Positions 18,136-26,763 of a DNA stretch of 32,515 nt are shown here, piece by piece. The notes beneath the pieces are model-generated. The model saw nothing but the letters and a program-made list of their open reading frames with translations, made no database searches and was not told the origin of the DNA. The translations under genes and the position numbers were made by a program. Within the stretch, counting starts at the first letter, position 1. Each line of letters begins with the position of its first letter. This DNA is from Comamonadaceae bacterium (GTDB lineage Bacteria > Pseudomonadota > Gammaproteobacteria > Burkholderiales > Burkholderiaceae_C): positions 1 to 32,515 of the forward strand of contig CANFYL010000010.1 in the NCBI GenBank assembly GCA_947451285.1. Direction: 5' to 3'.

Positions 18136-18160
18136 GATGACTGGCACTAAGCCAGTCATC
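18136..18160 (-). other. second hairpin just after petC
   Basis: A perfect 10-bp inverted repeat, GATGACTGGC and GCCAGTCATC, with a 5-base loop begins 9 bases past the petC stop. It has no T run. It may protect the 3' end of the pet mRNA from exonucleases or assist the terminator that follows 8 bases later. Confidence 0.6.
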
Positions 18161-18169
18161 GTCGTTGGA

Positions 18170-18928
18170 TTACTTGATATCTTTCCAAAAGGAAGCATTC
18201 AAGCGCCAAGCAATGACCATGAATCCAAGCAAAAACAGCAGCACCCAAACACCAATGCGAACACGGGTGTTTTGAGCAGGCTCGGCCATCCATTGCAAAT
18301 AACCCACCAAGTCACCCATGGCTTCGTCATATTGCAAAGGTGTCATGGTGCCAGGCGTGACTTGTTCCCAACCCTTGAAAACTTGCACAGCATGGCCGTG
18401 TTCTTCACGCTCTTCGTAGATAGGGCGACGCACGCCTTGCATTTCCCACAGGACATGGGGCATACCCACATTGGGGAACACCAAGTTGTTCCACCCTGTG
18501 GCTTTGGTTTCATCACGGTAGAAAGTACGCATGTAGGTGTAGAGGTAGTCCGCACCCGAACCGCCACTGCCTGCGCGTGAGCGAGCAATCACCGTCAAGT
18601 CAGGAGGGTTCCCACCAAACCACTCTTTGGCTTGCTTTGGATCAATGTTGGCCTTCATGGTTTCACCAACTTTTTCTGTGGTGAACAACAGGTTGTCTTT
18701 GATTTGTTGCTCGGTCAGGCCAATGTCTGTCAAGCGGTTGTAGCGCATGAACGCTGCTGAATGGCAGTTCAAGCAATGGTTAACAAACAACTTGGCACCG
18801 TTTTGCAAGGCTGCCAAATCATTGGTCTTATTGGGTGCTTTGTCCCAAGCGATGGTATCGCCACCAGAAGCCTGCGCACCGGCAACCACGCCGAGAACCA
18901 GAGCCAAGCTGAGAATAATTTTTTTCAT
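18170..18928 (-). CDS. petC: ubiquinol-cytochrome c reductase, cytochrome c1
   Basis: Haem c subunit of the bc1 complex, passing electrons from the Rieske centre to soluble cytochrome c. A signal peptide (KKIILSLALVLGVVAGAQA) is cleaved near residue 20. The haem site CLNCH is at 52-56. The segment NVGMPHVLWEMQG probably carries the axial methionine. A C-terminal membrane anchor (VWVLLFLLGFMVIAW) is followed by a short charged tail. At 252 residues it is typical of proteobacterial c1. It is last of petA-petB-petC. Confidence 0.96.
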   Translation of the reverse strand: MKKIILSLALVLGVVAGAQASGGDTIAWDKAPNKTNDLAALQNGAKLFVNHCLNCHSAAFMRYNRLTDIGLTEQQIKDNLLFTTEKVGETMKANIDPKQAKEWFGGNPPDLTVIARSRAGSGGSGADYLYTYMRTFYRDETKATGWNNLVFPNVGMPHVLWEMQGVRRPIYEEREEHGHAVQVFKGWEQVTPGTMTPLQYDEAMGDLVGYLQWMAEPAQNTRVRIGVWVLLFLLGFMVIAWRLNASFWKDIK

Positions 18929-18949
18929 GGTGAATGTGCTCCGTGAATC

Positions 18950-20359
18950 TCAGTGAGGGGCAAAGGTCACGCGGTCAGGAACCGGTTTGGTCTGGCCCAA
19001 GCGACTCCACCATGGCATCAAGAAGAAGAAACCGAAGTAGAACAGGGTACCCACTTGGGACACACGTTCGCCAATAGGTGACGGAGGTTGCACACCCAAG
19101 TAAGCCAGCACCACAAAGTTGACCACAAAGATGCCGTAGAGGTATTTGTGCCAATCAGGGCGGTAACGGATCGACTTGACACCACAGTTATCCAACCATG
19201 GCAGGAAGAACAAGATGACAACAGCGCCACCCATGACCACCACGCCCCAGAACTTGGCGTCGATAGACAACATCATCAACACCAGAGCTAATGCACCACC
19301 TAGCACCACTGCTTTAAAAAAGCCCGACAGCTTGGTACGAGTCACCCCCAAGAAAGCGCCAGCCAAAACGCACGCAATCAAGGCGTACATCATTTCGCTG
19401 GTGATGGCACGCAGCATGGAATAGAAAGGTGTGAAGTACCAAACAGGCGCAATGTGCAGCGGGGTCTTCAACGGATCAGCAGGGATGAAGTTGTTGTATT
19501 CGAGGAAGTAACCACCGAATTCAGGCGCGAAGAAGATGATCGCGCTGAACACCAACAAGAAACCGCTCACACCCAAGATGTCATGCACCGTGTAATAGGG
19601 ATGGAAGGGGATGCCGTCCAGTGGATGACCGTGGGCATCTTTGGGTGCATTCGGGCCTTTGATTTCTACACCATCGGGATTGTTTGAACCAACTTCGTGC
19701 AGTGCAATGATGTGAGCGACCACAAGGCCCAGAAGAACCAGGGGCACAGCAATCACATGGAAGCTGAAGAAACGGTTCAAAGTGGCATCGCTCACCACAT
19801 AGTCACCGCGAATCAGCAATGCAAGGTCTGGGCCCACAAAAGGCACAGCAGCAAACAAGTTCACAATCACTTGGGCGCCCCAGTAGGACATTTGGCCCCA
19901 TGGCAGCAAGTAACCCATGAACGCTTCAGCCATCAGGCACAAAAAGATCGCACAGCCAAACACCCACACCAACTCACGGGGCTTGCGGTAAGAACCGTAA
20001 ATCAGGCCACGGAACATGTGCATGTAGACCACGATGAAGAACGCCGAAGCACCCGTGGAGTGCATATAGCGAATTAACCAGCCCCAAGGCACATCACGCA
20101 TGATGTATTCGACCGAGGCAAAAGCCAAACTGGCGTCTGGCTTGTAGTGCATGACCAAGAAAATTCCAGTCACGATCTGGATCACCAGCACCAACAGCGC
20201 CAATGAACCAAAGAAGTACCAGAAGTTGAAGTTCTTCGGTGCGTAGTACTCAGAGAGGTGCTCTTTGTAAAGCTTGGACGCCGGGAAGCGGTTGTCCACC
20301 CAGTTGAGTAATTTTTCGCCAGCGCTGGCGTTAGGAGAGATTTCTTTGAATTCAGCCAT
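18950..20359 (-). CDS. petB: ubiquinol-cytochrome c reductase, cytochrome b
   Basis: Membrane subunit carrying both b haems and the quinone sites. It has 469 residues and about eight membrane helices. Haem histidines sit in MHSTGASAFFIVVYMHMF, 14 residues apart, and in FHVIAVPLVLLGLVVAH, 15 apart. The Qo-site PEW equivalent appears as APVWYFTPFYSMLRA rather than PEWY, since the PEW glutamate position reads V. The long C-terminal part includes hydrophobic helices and ends PDRVTFAPH. It lies 11 bases after petA and 21 before petC. Confidence 0.96.
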   Translation of the reverse strand: MAEFKEISPNASAGEKLLNWVDNRFPASKLYKEHLSEYYAPKNFNFWYFFGSLALLVLVIQIVTGIFLVMHYKPDASLAFASVEYIMRDVPWGWLIRYMHSTGASAFFIVVYMHMFRGLIYGSYRKPRELVWVFGCAIFLCLMAEAFMGYLLPWGQMSYWGAQVIVNLFAAVPFVGPDLALLIRGDYVVSDATLNRFFSFHVIAVPLVLLGLVVAHIIALHEVGSNNPDGVEIKGPNAPKDAHGHPLDGIPFHPYYTVHDILGVSGFLLVFSAIIFFAPEFGGYFLEYNNFIPADPLKTPLHIAPVWYFTPFYSMLRAITSEMMYALIACVLAGAFLGVTRTKLSGFFKAVVLGGALALVLMMLSIDAKFWGVVVMGGAVVILFFLPWLDNCGVKSIRYRPDWHKYLYGIFVVNFVVLAYLGVQPPSPIGERVSQVGTLFYFGFFFLMPWWSRLGQTKPVPDRVTFAPH

Positions 20360-20370
20360 GGTGTGTCCTA

Positions 20371-20970
20371 TCAGGCTTTCTTGTCTTCACCGATCAACAA
20401 CTTGGTGTCGGACAGGTACATGTGTGGCGGGACTTCGAGGTTGTCAGGTGCGGGTTTGTTTTTGAACACGCGACCGGCCATGTCAAAAGTCGAGCCATGG
20501 CAGGGGCACAAGAAACCTCCTTGCCAATCATCAGGCAAAGAAGGTTGCGCACCCAATGCGAATTTGTCCGACGGCGAGCATCCCAAGTGCGTGCAAATAC
20601 CAACTCCCACAAAAATTTCGGGCTTGATAGAGCGTGCTTGATTACGGGCGTACTCAGGGGTGAATTCCGCAGGCTTGCGCTCTGATTTGGGATCAGCCAA
20701 CTGAGATTCTGTTTTGCTGAGGCTTTCCAACTGCTCAGGGGTCCGTTTGACAATCCAAACCGGTTTGCCACGCCACTCGACCGTCATTTTTTCACCGGGC
20801 TTGAGTGCTGAAATATCGACCTCTACGGCAGCACCAGCAGCCTTGGCCTTTTCTGACGGTTGAAACGTGCTGATAAACGGAACAGCCACCGCTGCCCCGC
20901 CAACTGCACCCGCGCAAGTGGATGCAATCAGCCACGTGCGTTTACTGGTGTCTACTGGGGTGTCACTCAT
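20371..20970 (-). CDS. petA: ubiquinol-cytochrome c reductase, Rieske iron-sulfur subunit
   Basis: Carries the high-potential 2Fe-2S cluster that takes the first electron from ubiquinol. The cluster-binding motifs CTHLGC and CPCHGS are both complete, with the disulphide cysteines. The N-terminus keeps a Tat-like membrane anchor (SKRTWLIASTCAGAVGGAAVAVPFI), although only KR rather than RR is visible. I start at ATG 20970 (199 residues) because a GAGGAA site lies 7 bases upstream. The track's start 12 bases earlier overlaps that site. It heads the pet operon. Confidence 0.96.
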   Translation of the reverse strand: MSDTPVDTSKRTWLIASTCAGAVGGAAVAVPFISTFQPSEKAKAAGAAVEVDISALKPGEKMTVEWRGKPVWIVKRTPEQLESLSKTESQLADPKSERKPAEFTPEYARNQARSIKPEIFVGVGICTHLGCSPSDKFALGAQPSLPDDWQGGFLCPCHGSTFDMAGRVFKNKPAPDNLEVPPHMYLSDTKLLIGEDKKA

Positions 20971-21011
20971 GAAATTCCTCAAACAATTGTCACTGGTTGG
21001 GTTAACCCGCT

Positions 21012-21042
21012 ATTGTAGCTGACCGCTCTGCAACCCAGCCAA
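21012..21042 (-). promoter_or_regulatory. candidate promoter for petABC
   Basis: Minus-strand TACAAT (5 of 6) is preceded by TTGGCT (4 of 6) at a long 19-base spacing. A 10-base palindrome, GGGTTAACCC (20999-21008), sits at the expected transcription start. The gap between pdxA and petA is the only place a pet promoter could lie within the intergenic DNA. Confidence 0.35.
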
Positions 21043-21051
21043 AAAGGCAGG

Positions 21052-22122
21052 TCAGTGTGCCCCACCTGCTGACAAGCGGCGAGCCATCGCCAAGGCCTCT
21101 AACAAGCTCGCAGGGTTTGCACGGCCTTTGCCCGCCAAATCAAACGCAGTGCCGTGGTCAGGGCTGGTCCGAATTAAGGGTAAACCCAAGGTGACATTGA
21201 CCCCCTGCTCTACCCCCAGATATTTCACAGGAATCAGACCTTGGTCGTGGTACATGGCAATCACCACATCAAACTCACCCGGTTGGCCGTCCTTGGCACG
21301 AGCCCGCATAAAAACCGTATCTGGCGCGATCGGCCCACTTACATTCAAACCTTCGGCGCGGGCTTGCTGGAGGGCGGGCACGATGGTGTCGAGTTCTTCT
21401 CGCCCCAAGAGACCGCCTTCGCCTGCATGGGGGTTCAAACCTGCAACCGCCATGTGAGGTGCCCGCCCCGTGGCTGCCAATTCGGCCGCATGGGTGATTC
21501 GCAGCGTTTGCAAAATATTTTCAACTGTTACCGCCTCAATGGCCTGCCTCAGCGGCACATGAATGCTCACCAGCACCGTTCGCAATTCTCGGTTGGCCAG
21601 CATCATGCGCACAGGCATTTCCTTCACGGATACACCCGCATAGGCTGCAGCGCAGGCCTGAAGCATTTCAGTGTGCCCAGGAAACTGCCCTCCTGAGGCA
21701 AACAAAGCCTCTTTGTGCAAAGGAGCCGTCACCAAAGCAGCCACCTCACCCCGCAAAGCGGCTTGTGCAGCCCACACGACCGCGTCGGCAGCCAGCTGGC
21801 CAGCCGCTCCACTGATGACGCCCCAAGCGGGCAGTTGCCCCGCGTCCAAAGGCGTGCCGACCTGCAACACAGGCAAAGTCAGGTGAGGCAACGCTTGTGG
21901 CAAGTCAGACAGATGTGAAAGCGCCAACAATCTGATGTGTTGCGCACCGTGCTTGGATGTAGCCAGCACATCCGCAGCGCGCTGCATCACAGCCACATCA
22001 CCCACGACTACACAGCCTTGGACTTTGTCGGGCGCATCACGAAACGCCATAGCAATGATCTCGGGACCGATACCAGCAGCATCACCTAACGTGATAGCAA
22101 TAGGCTTGAAAACATGCGCCAT
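21052..22122 (-). CDS. pdxA: 4-hydroxythreonine-4-phosphate dehydrogenase PdxA
   Basis: NAD-dependent enzyme of pyridoxal phosphate synthesis. It has 356 residues, slightly longer than the usual ~330. It opens KPIAITLGDAAGIGPEI, contains TAPLHKEAL and GHTEML (substrate and metal region), and has the signature MYHDQGLIPVKYLG and LPLIRTSPDHGTAFDLAGKG. It starts 2 bases after the Nif3-family stop, and is the last gene of the long his-tat string. No strong terminator follows; only a nested CTGACC/GGTCAG repeat is seen before petA. Confidence 0.95.
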   Translation of the reverse strand: MAHVFKPIAITLGDAAGIGPEIIAMAFRDAPDKVQGCVVVGDVAVMQRAADVLATSKHGAQHIRLLALSHLSDLPQALPHLTLPVLQVGTPLDAGQLPAWGVISGAAGQLAADAVVWAAQAALRGEVAALVTAPLHKEALFASGGQFPGHTEMLQACAAAYAGVSVKEMPVRMMLANRELRTVLVSIHVPLRQAIEAVTVENILQTLRITHAAELAATGRAPHMAVAGLNPHAGEGGLLGREELDTIVPALQQARAEGLNVSGPIAPDTVFMRARAKDGQPGEFDVVIAMYHDQGLIPVKYLGVEQGVNVTLGLPLIRTSPDHGTAFDLAGKGRANPASLLEALAMARRLSAGGAH

Positions 22123-22124
22123 GG

Positions 22125-22898
22125 TCAGGCAGGGTTGTCGATGTCAATGAACTGGTGCGTCACTCCCAACTGCGCTGCCACATGAGCGGCCACCGCTGGC
22201 GCACCGTAACGCTCGGTGGCATGGTGACCGCAGGCAAAAAAAGCCACGCCGGTCTCACGCGCCAAATGCGCTTGAGGCTCAGAAATCTCCCCCGTGATGA
22301 AGGCATCAACGCCAGCAGCAATGGCCGCCTGAAAAAAACCTTGGGCACCGCCTGTGCACCAAGCGATGCGTCGAATCGGGCGCCCATGCCCGGGAACTAC
22401 CAAAGGATGGCGCTCTAACACTTGAGCCAAGCTGTGGGCCAAAACTTCAACCGAAGCGAAAGCTTGACCTTGGGGCAGCTCTCCCCATAACCCCAAATCT
22501 TGATCACCAAACGTGCCTTGCACGGTCAACCCAAGTCGCTGGCCGAGTTGCGCGTTATTGCCAAACTCAGGGTGCGCATCCAAAGGCAAGTGATAAGCCA
22601 ACAAATTGATGTCATGGGCCAGCAACAAAGACAATCGCTGCTTCATCCATCCCGTGACAACGCCATCTTGTCCGCGCCAAAATAAACCATGATGGACAAA
22701 AATAGCATCGGCCTTGGCTTCAATCGCCGCTTCAATCAAAGCACGGCTGGCTGTTACGCCCGAGACCAGGTGCAGGATCTGATCTTTGCCCTCGACCTGC
22801 AAGCCATTGGGCCCATAGTCTTTGAAGCGTGAGGGCTGCAACAAAGTGTTGCATGCATCGACCAACAAACCGCGAGACACGGCCACAGACACAGTCAT
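22125..22898 (-). CDS. Nif3-like dinuclear metal-centre protein (YbgI family)
   Basis: Member of the Nif3/YbgI family, sometimes labelled GTP cyclohydrolase 1 type 2; the cellular role is not settled. It has 257 residues. The metal-binding histidines lie in AIFVHHGLFW and in FFACGHHATERYG. The usual YHLPLDAHPEFGNN segment is present and GPNGLQVEG lies near the N-terminus. Its ATG overlaps the end of the protease gene by 4 bases, so it is translationally coupled. Confidence 0.92.
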   Translation of the reverse strand: MTVSVAVSRGLLVDACNTLLQPSRFKDYGPNGLQVEGKDQILHLVSGVTASRALIEAAIEAKADAIFVHHGLFWRGQDGVVTGWMKQRLSLLLAHDINLLAYHLPLDAHPEFGNNAQLGQRLGLTVQGTFGDQDLGLWGELPQGQAFASVEVLAHSLAQVLERHPLVVPGHGRPIRRIAWCTGGAQGFFQAAIAAGVDAFITGEISEPQAHLARETGVAFFACGHHATERYGAPAVAAHVAAQLGVTHQFIDIDNPA

Positions 22899-24037
22899 CG
22901 CGGTACCGCCTTGGTTTTGGGGCGCTGCGCAGGCGTGACATCTAACGTCAAGGCCTGATTGCGACGCATGACATCCAACTTGACCGGCACCCCAGGAGGC
23001 AAGGCTGCAATGCGTGTCAACAGCTCGCCCACATGACGTACCGGCTCATCCGCCACACGCACCAACACATCACCGGGACGCAAACCGGCTTTGGCCGCTG
23101 GCGCGTTTTGGAGCACGCCGGTGATGATCACACCCTCAACGTCTTTCAAACCGAATGTCTCTGCCAACTCTGGGGTGAGTTCATTGGGCTCGACGCCCAC
23201 CCATCCGCGCGTGACTTGTCCATCGCGCACGATGCCCTCTAAGACTTGGCGCGCAGTTGAAACAGGAATCGCAAAACCAATGCCCATATTGCCGCCCGAA
23301 CGCGAATAAATAGCAGTATTGATTCCCAGCAGACTGCCATTCACATCCACCAAAGCACCACCCGAGTTGCCCGGATTGATCGCGGCATCGGTTTGGATGA
23401 AGTTTTCAAATGTATTGATCCCCAATTGGTTGCGCCCCAAAGCCGACACAATGCCGCTGGTCACCGTTTGGCCTACACCAAACGGATTGCCAATCGCCAA
23501 CACTTTGTCACCCACCTGTGCGGTGTCTGAATTACCGAGTGTGATCACCGGCAAGCGATCGAGCCGGATCCGCAGAATCGCCAAATCTGTTTCTGGATCA
23601 GTACCAATCACGGTGGCGCGTGCGCGACGACTGTCACTCAAGGTGACTTCAATCTCATCGGCACCTTCAATCACATGGTTGTTGGTCAAGATATAGCCCT
23701 CAGGGCTGACGATCACACCACTGCCCAAGCCTGCCTGCGGGGTGTCATCCTCTCGATCACCGTAAAAAAACCGAAACCACGGATCATTGGATTGAGGGTT
23801 TTTGGCTGCGGCTTGCGTCGTGGCAATGCTCACCACCGCAGGTGCTGCGCGCTTGGCTGCAGGACTCAAACTGCCAGGCATCACGGCGCCAGGCGCAAGA
23901 GGCGCAGCCTCTTGCAAACTCACACCCGCGATACGGGATGCACGGTTCAACCATTCCGGCTTGAGTGTGGCGACAACAAACCAGATGGCCACGGCCACCG
24001 TGACCATCTGAGAGAAAAGCAACCAATGACGTTTCAT
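22895..24037 (-). CDS. membrane-anchored DegS/HtrA-type serine protease
   Basis: Periplasmic trypsin-like protease held by one N-terminal membrane segment (LLFSQMVTVAVAIWFVVATL). The catalytic triad is visible: H121 in TNNHVIEGAD, D151 in DPETDLAIL, S225 in NPGNSGGAL. A single PDZ domain follows (GVLQNAPAAKAGLRPGDVL). With one PDZ domain and an anchor it resembles DegS more than DegP, at 380 residues. Whether it cleaves an anti-sigma factor as E. coli DegS does cannot be told from here. It follows tatC by 17 bases, so it is in the same transcript. Confidence 0.93.
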   Translation of the reverse strand: MKRHWLLFSQMVTVAVAIWFVVATLKPEWLNRASRIAGVSLQEAAPLAPGAVMPGSLSPAAKRAAPAVVSIATTQAAAKNPQSNDPWFRFFYGDREDDTPQAGLGSGVIVSPEGYILTNNHVIEGADEIEVTLSDSRRARATVIGTDPETDLAILRIRLDRLPVITLGNSDTAQVGDKVLAIGNPFGVGQTVTSGIVSALGRNQLGINTFENFIQTDAAINPGNSGGALVDVNGSLLGINTAIYSRSGGNMGIGFAIPVSTARQVLEGIVRDGQVTRGWVGVEPNELTPELAETFGLKDVEGVIITGVLQNAPAAKAGLRPGDVLVRVADEPVRHVGELLTRIAALPPGVPVKLDVMRRNQALTLDVTPAQRPKTKAVPR

Positions 24038-24054
24038 GGGGCTTTAGGACGCGC

Positions 24055-24825
24055 TCATTCAGCGTCGGGCGCTTTGGTATGTTTCATGAACAACTGGGCG
24101 GCCCAGATGCCAATTTCGTACAAGATACACATCGGAATCGCCAGAGCCAACTGCGACACCACATCTGGCGGCGTCACGATGGCGGCAATGATGAAAGCCA
24201 GAACGATGAAGTAAGAGCGAAAGCCTTTGAGTTTTTCAATGCTCACCACATTCATACGCGCCAACACGATCACCACAATGGGCACCTCAAACGCCAAACC
24301 AAAGGCGACGAACATTGTCAAGACAAAACTCAAATAGGCTTCAATGTCAGGTGCCGCTGTGATGCTCTTGGGTGCAAAGCTTTGAATGAACTTAAAGACC
24401 TGGCCAAACACAAAGAAGTAACAAAAGGCAACCCCAATCATGAACAGCAAGGTACTTGAAACCACCAGGGGAAACACCAGCTTTTTTTCGTGCGAATACA
24501 AACCCGGCGCCACAAAGGCCCACACCTGATACAGCACCACAGGCAAAGCCAGTAAAAAAGCGGCCATGAGCAAGATCTTGAGCGGCACCAAAAACGGGGA
24601 AATCACCGAGGTTGCAATCAAGGTCGCACCTGTGGGTAACTGGGCGACCAGCGGGGCAGCCAATAAATCGTACAACTCTGCAGGCCCGGGGAAAATAGAA
24701 AGGACCGCAGCGGCGATCGCTACCGCTATGGTTGACTTGACCAATCGGTCACGCAGCTCAATCAGGTGCTGAACAAACGGCTGCTCGGTGCCAGCCAATT
24801 CGTCTTGGGAAGGGGTATCAGACAT
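24055..24825 (-). CDS. tatC: Sec-independent translocase subunit TatC
   Basis: Six-helix membrane protein that recognises twin-arginine signal peptides. It has 256 residues. The N-terminal cytoplasmic part has [13 protein letters not shown], and the first loops include [20 protein letters not shown], both family signatures. [24 protein letters not shown] and a hydrophobic C-terminal helix follow. It overlaps tatB by 8 bases. Confidence 0.96.
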   Translation of the reverse strand: MSDTPSQDELAGTEQPFVQHLIELRDRLVKSTIAVAIAAAVLSIFPGPAELYDLLAAPLVAQLPTGATLIATSVISPFLVPLKILLMAAFLLALPVVLYQVWAFVAPGLYSHEKKLVFPLVVSSTLLFMIGVAFCYFFVFGQVFKFIQSFAPKSITAAPDIEAYLSFVLTMFVAFGLAFEVPIVVIVLARMNVVSIEKLKGFRSYFIVLAFIIAAIVTPPDVVSQLALAIPMCILYEIGIWAAQLFMKHTKAPDAE

Positions 24826-25288
24826 CAGGCCTCACAGCGGGACGAAAGCGGGCCACACGGGCTGCACTTGAAAGGGCCTTGGTACGGACACCTTGGCGGG
24901 CTTTGTACCAATGCGGCACGCTCCCGCGTTTGAGGCGCCACTTTTTTCCAGGATGTTGATAGCTCAGGGGCGGTGTTTCTAATGGGGTGTATTCGTTACC
25001 CGTCAAACCTGCCGTTGTTTCAGCCCAGTCTTTTTCAAACTCGTGAGTCGCAGTCTGAACTGAATGCTCCACATCACGGGCAGCACTCTCCACCGTGTCT
25101 TTCATTTTCTTGAGCTCATCGAGCTCCATGGTGCGATTCACCTCGGCTTTGACATCCGAGACGTAGCGCCTTGCTTTGCCTATCAAAGTCCCTACCGTAC
25201 GGGCGACACCGGGCAGGCGCTCTGGCCCAATGACGACGAGCGCTACCGCACTCACCACCGCAATTTTGGAAAAATCAAGATCAAACAA
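24818..25288 (-). CDS. tatB: Sec-independent translocase subunit TatB
   Basis: Partner of TatC in binding Tat substrates. It has one N-terminal membrane helix ([26 protein letters not shown]) with the family's GPE motif, followed by an amphipathic helix and a charged region ([16 protein letters not shown]). The C-terminal tail is arginine-rich and variable. It is 156 residues, typical of betaproteobacterial TatB, and lies 19 bases after tatA. Confidence 0.95.
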   Translation of the reverse strand: MFDLDFSKIAVVSAVALVVIGPERLPGVARTVGTLIGKARRYVSDVKAEVNRTMELDELKKMKDTVESAARDVEHSVQTATHEFEKDWAETTAGLTGNEYTPLETPPLSYQHPGKKWRLKRGSVPHWYKARQGVRTKALSSAARVARFRPAVRPDV

Positions 25289-25307
25289 AGCAGACGATCA
25301 AGCGCAT

Positions 25308-25544
25308 TTAAGACTTGTTCTTGACTTCAACGTCAATGGTATTTTTGTCCGCGGCAACAGCTGCAGCTGGTGCAGGAGGCGCGGGCTTGTCATCAGGCGT
25401 CGTGCCGCCGTCTTTCATGCCATCTTTGAAGCCTTTCACAGCTCCGCCCAAATCACCACCCAAATTTTTGAGCTTTTTGGTGCCAAACACCATGATGACG
25501 ATCAACAGAACGATCAGCCAATGCCAAATTGAAAACGAACCCAT
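25308..25544 (-). CDS. tatA: Sec-independent translocase subunit TatA
   Basis: Pore-forming subunit of the Tat system. It has 78 residues: a short membrane helix ([19 protein letters not shown]) with the FGTKKL hinge, an amphipathic helix ([20 protein letters not shown]) and an alanine/proline-rich tail. A GGAGAAACTC site precedes the ATG. It starts the tatABC set and follows hinT by 30 bases. Confidence 0.97.
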   Translation of the reverse strand: MGSFSIWHWLIVLLIVIMVFGTKKLKNLGGDLGGAVKGFKDGMKDGGTTPDDKPAPPAPAAAVAADKNTIDVEVKNKS

Positions 25545-25574
25545 GAGTTTCTCCTTGAATACAGGGAATTCTAA

Positions 25575-25931
25575 TCAGCCGCGCAGCCAAGGGCGCGGTC
25601 CGCCCATGACATGCCAATGCATATGGTGAACTTCTTGACCACCTTCAACCCCTGTGTTGGTCAAAAGGCGAAAACCACCCTCTGGATACGGGCGAGCACC
25701 TTCTTGCAAAGCCAACTTAGGAACCAAGGTCATCATGCGCCCTAAAAGCCCTTCATGCTCAGGGCCTACCTGCGCCATCGAAGGAATATGAAGCTTGGGT
25801 ATCACTAAAAAGTGAACGGGCGCCCAGGGATTGATGTCATGAAAGGCAAACAATTCATCGTCCTCATAGACTTTGCGTGAAGGAATATGCCCGGCAATGA
25901 TTTTGCAAAAGATGCAGTTGAAATCTGTCAT
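25575..25931 (-). CDS. hinT: HIT-family purine nucleotide phosphoramidase (HinT-like)
   Basis: Histidine-triad hydrolase of adenylate phosphoramidates. The 118 residues begin FNCIFCKIIAGHIPSRKVYEDD and end with the triad HHMHWHVMGG. LNTGVEGGQEVHH-type context is preserved (TNTGVEGGQEV). It lies between hisE and tatA, as in many betaproteobacteria. Confidence 0.95.
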   Translation of the reverse strand: MTDFNCIFCKIIAGHIPSRKVYEDDELFAFHDINPWAPVHFLVIPKLHIPSMAQVGPEHEGLLGRMMTLVPKLALQEGARPYPEGGFRLLTNTGVEGGQEVHHMHWHVMGGPRPWLRG

Positions 25932-25965
25932 GGTGTCAACTTTAAAAATTCATATTCCAGCGGAT

Positions 25966-26358
25966 TTATTCCCCGCGCTGCTCTCTATCCTGCGCTTTGC
26001 GCAGAGCCTTCTCTTCAAGCCCGCTCAGCCCTTCACGACGTGCCAATTCATTCACCACATCGGCAGGCGTCAAGCCATAGTGCGCCAACGCAATCATGCT
26101 GTGAAACCACAAATCAGCCACTTCGTACACCAGTTTGGCGGGGTCTCCGCCATGGTCCACATCTTTGGCAGCCATCACGGTCTCTGTGGCTTCTTCGCCA
26201 ATTTTTTTCAAAAAAGCATCTGGTCCTTTGTGCAGCAAACGTGAGACGTAGCTCTTCTCAGGGTCGCCCCCGTTGGCGGGTTTGCGACTTTCAATCACCG
26301 CAGCAAGGCGATGCAAAGTGTCTAAATTGTTGACGTCGGTCGAACTCATGGCGGTCAT
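25966..26358 (-). CDS. hisE: phosphoribosyl-ATP diphosphatase HisE
   Basis: Second step of histidine synthesis, hydrolysing phosphoribosyl-ATP to phosphoribosyl-AMP. The all-helical NTP pyrophosphohydrolase fold shows [15 protein letters not shown] and [16 protein letters not shown], with the acidic residues that bind magnesium. I start at ATG 26358, whose ATGA overlaps the hisI stop (130 residues). ATG 26349 (MSSTDVNN) is equally plausible. The extra 26 residues in the track read into hisI. HisE and HisI are separate proteins here, unlike the HisIE fusion of enterics. Confidence 0.93.
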   Translation of the reverse strand: MTAMSSTDVNNLDTLHRLAAVIESRKPANGGDPEKSYVSRLLHKGPDAFLKKIGEEATETVMAAKDVDHGGDPAKLVYEVADLWFHSMIALAHYGLTPADVVNELARREGLSGLEEKALRKAQDREQRGE

Positions 26359-26753
26359 TTGTAAATCGATTCGGGGTCTTTGAGCACAGGCTCGCAGGCT
26401 TGCCAGTCGTCGCCTTCCAAGCGTTGAAAAAAGCAACTGTGACGCCCAGTATGGCAGGCTATGCCAGGCGTGTGACCCAGCTGTGTCACACGCAGCAACA
26501 CCACATCGTTGTCGCAGTCCAGGCGAATATCGTGCACGGTTTGCACATGGCCCGACTCTTCACCTTTGAACCACAACTTGTTGCGCGAGCGGCTGAAGTA
26601 CACGGCCCGCTTGAACTCTGCTGTTTTTTGCAGGGCTTCGCGGTTCATCCAGGCAAACATCAGCACATCGCCGCTGTCTTTTTCTTGGGCGATGACGGGC
26701 ACCAAGCCTTTTTCATCCCAACGCACAGCATCCAACCAAACTGGGTGTGTCAT
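26355..26753 (-). CDS. hisI: phosphoribosyl-AMP cyclohydrolase HisI
   Basis: Third step of histidine synthesis, opening the adenine ring of phosphoribosyl-AMP. The 132 residues from ATG 26753 ([12 protein letters not shown]) include [39 protein letters not shown] and [10 protein letters not shown], carrying the zinc cysteines. The track's 68-residue extension reads antisense-like sequence inside hisF and is rejected. It starts 10 bases after the hisF stop. Confidence 0.95.
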   Translation of the reverse strand: MTHPVWLDAVRWDEKGLVPVIAQEKDSGDVLMFAWMNREALQKTAEFKRAVYFSRSRNKLWFKGEESGHVQTVHDIRLDCDNDVVLLRVTQLGHTPGIACHTGRHSCFFQRLEGDDWQACEPVLKDPESIYK

Positions 26754-26763
26754 CAACGTTCCC

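Noticed and set aside
21019-21054. Nested CTGACC/GGTCAG and GCC/GGC repeats after pdxA as a terminator
   Set aside because: The long interrupted loop and absence of a T run make termination doubtful; left unannotated.
26358-26436. N-terminal extension of hisE in the ORF track
   Set aside because: Overlaps hisI coding sequence and is not similar to HisE; the ATGA overlap start is more natural.
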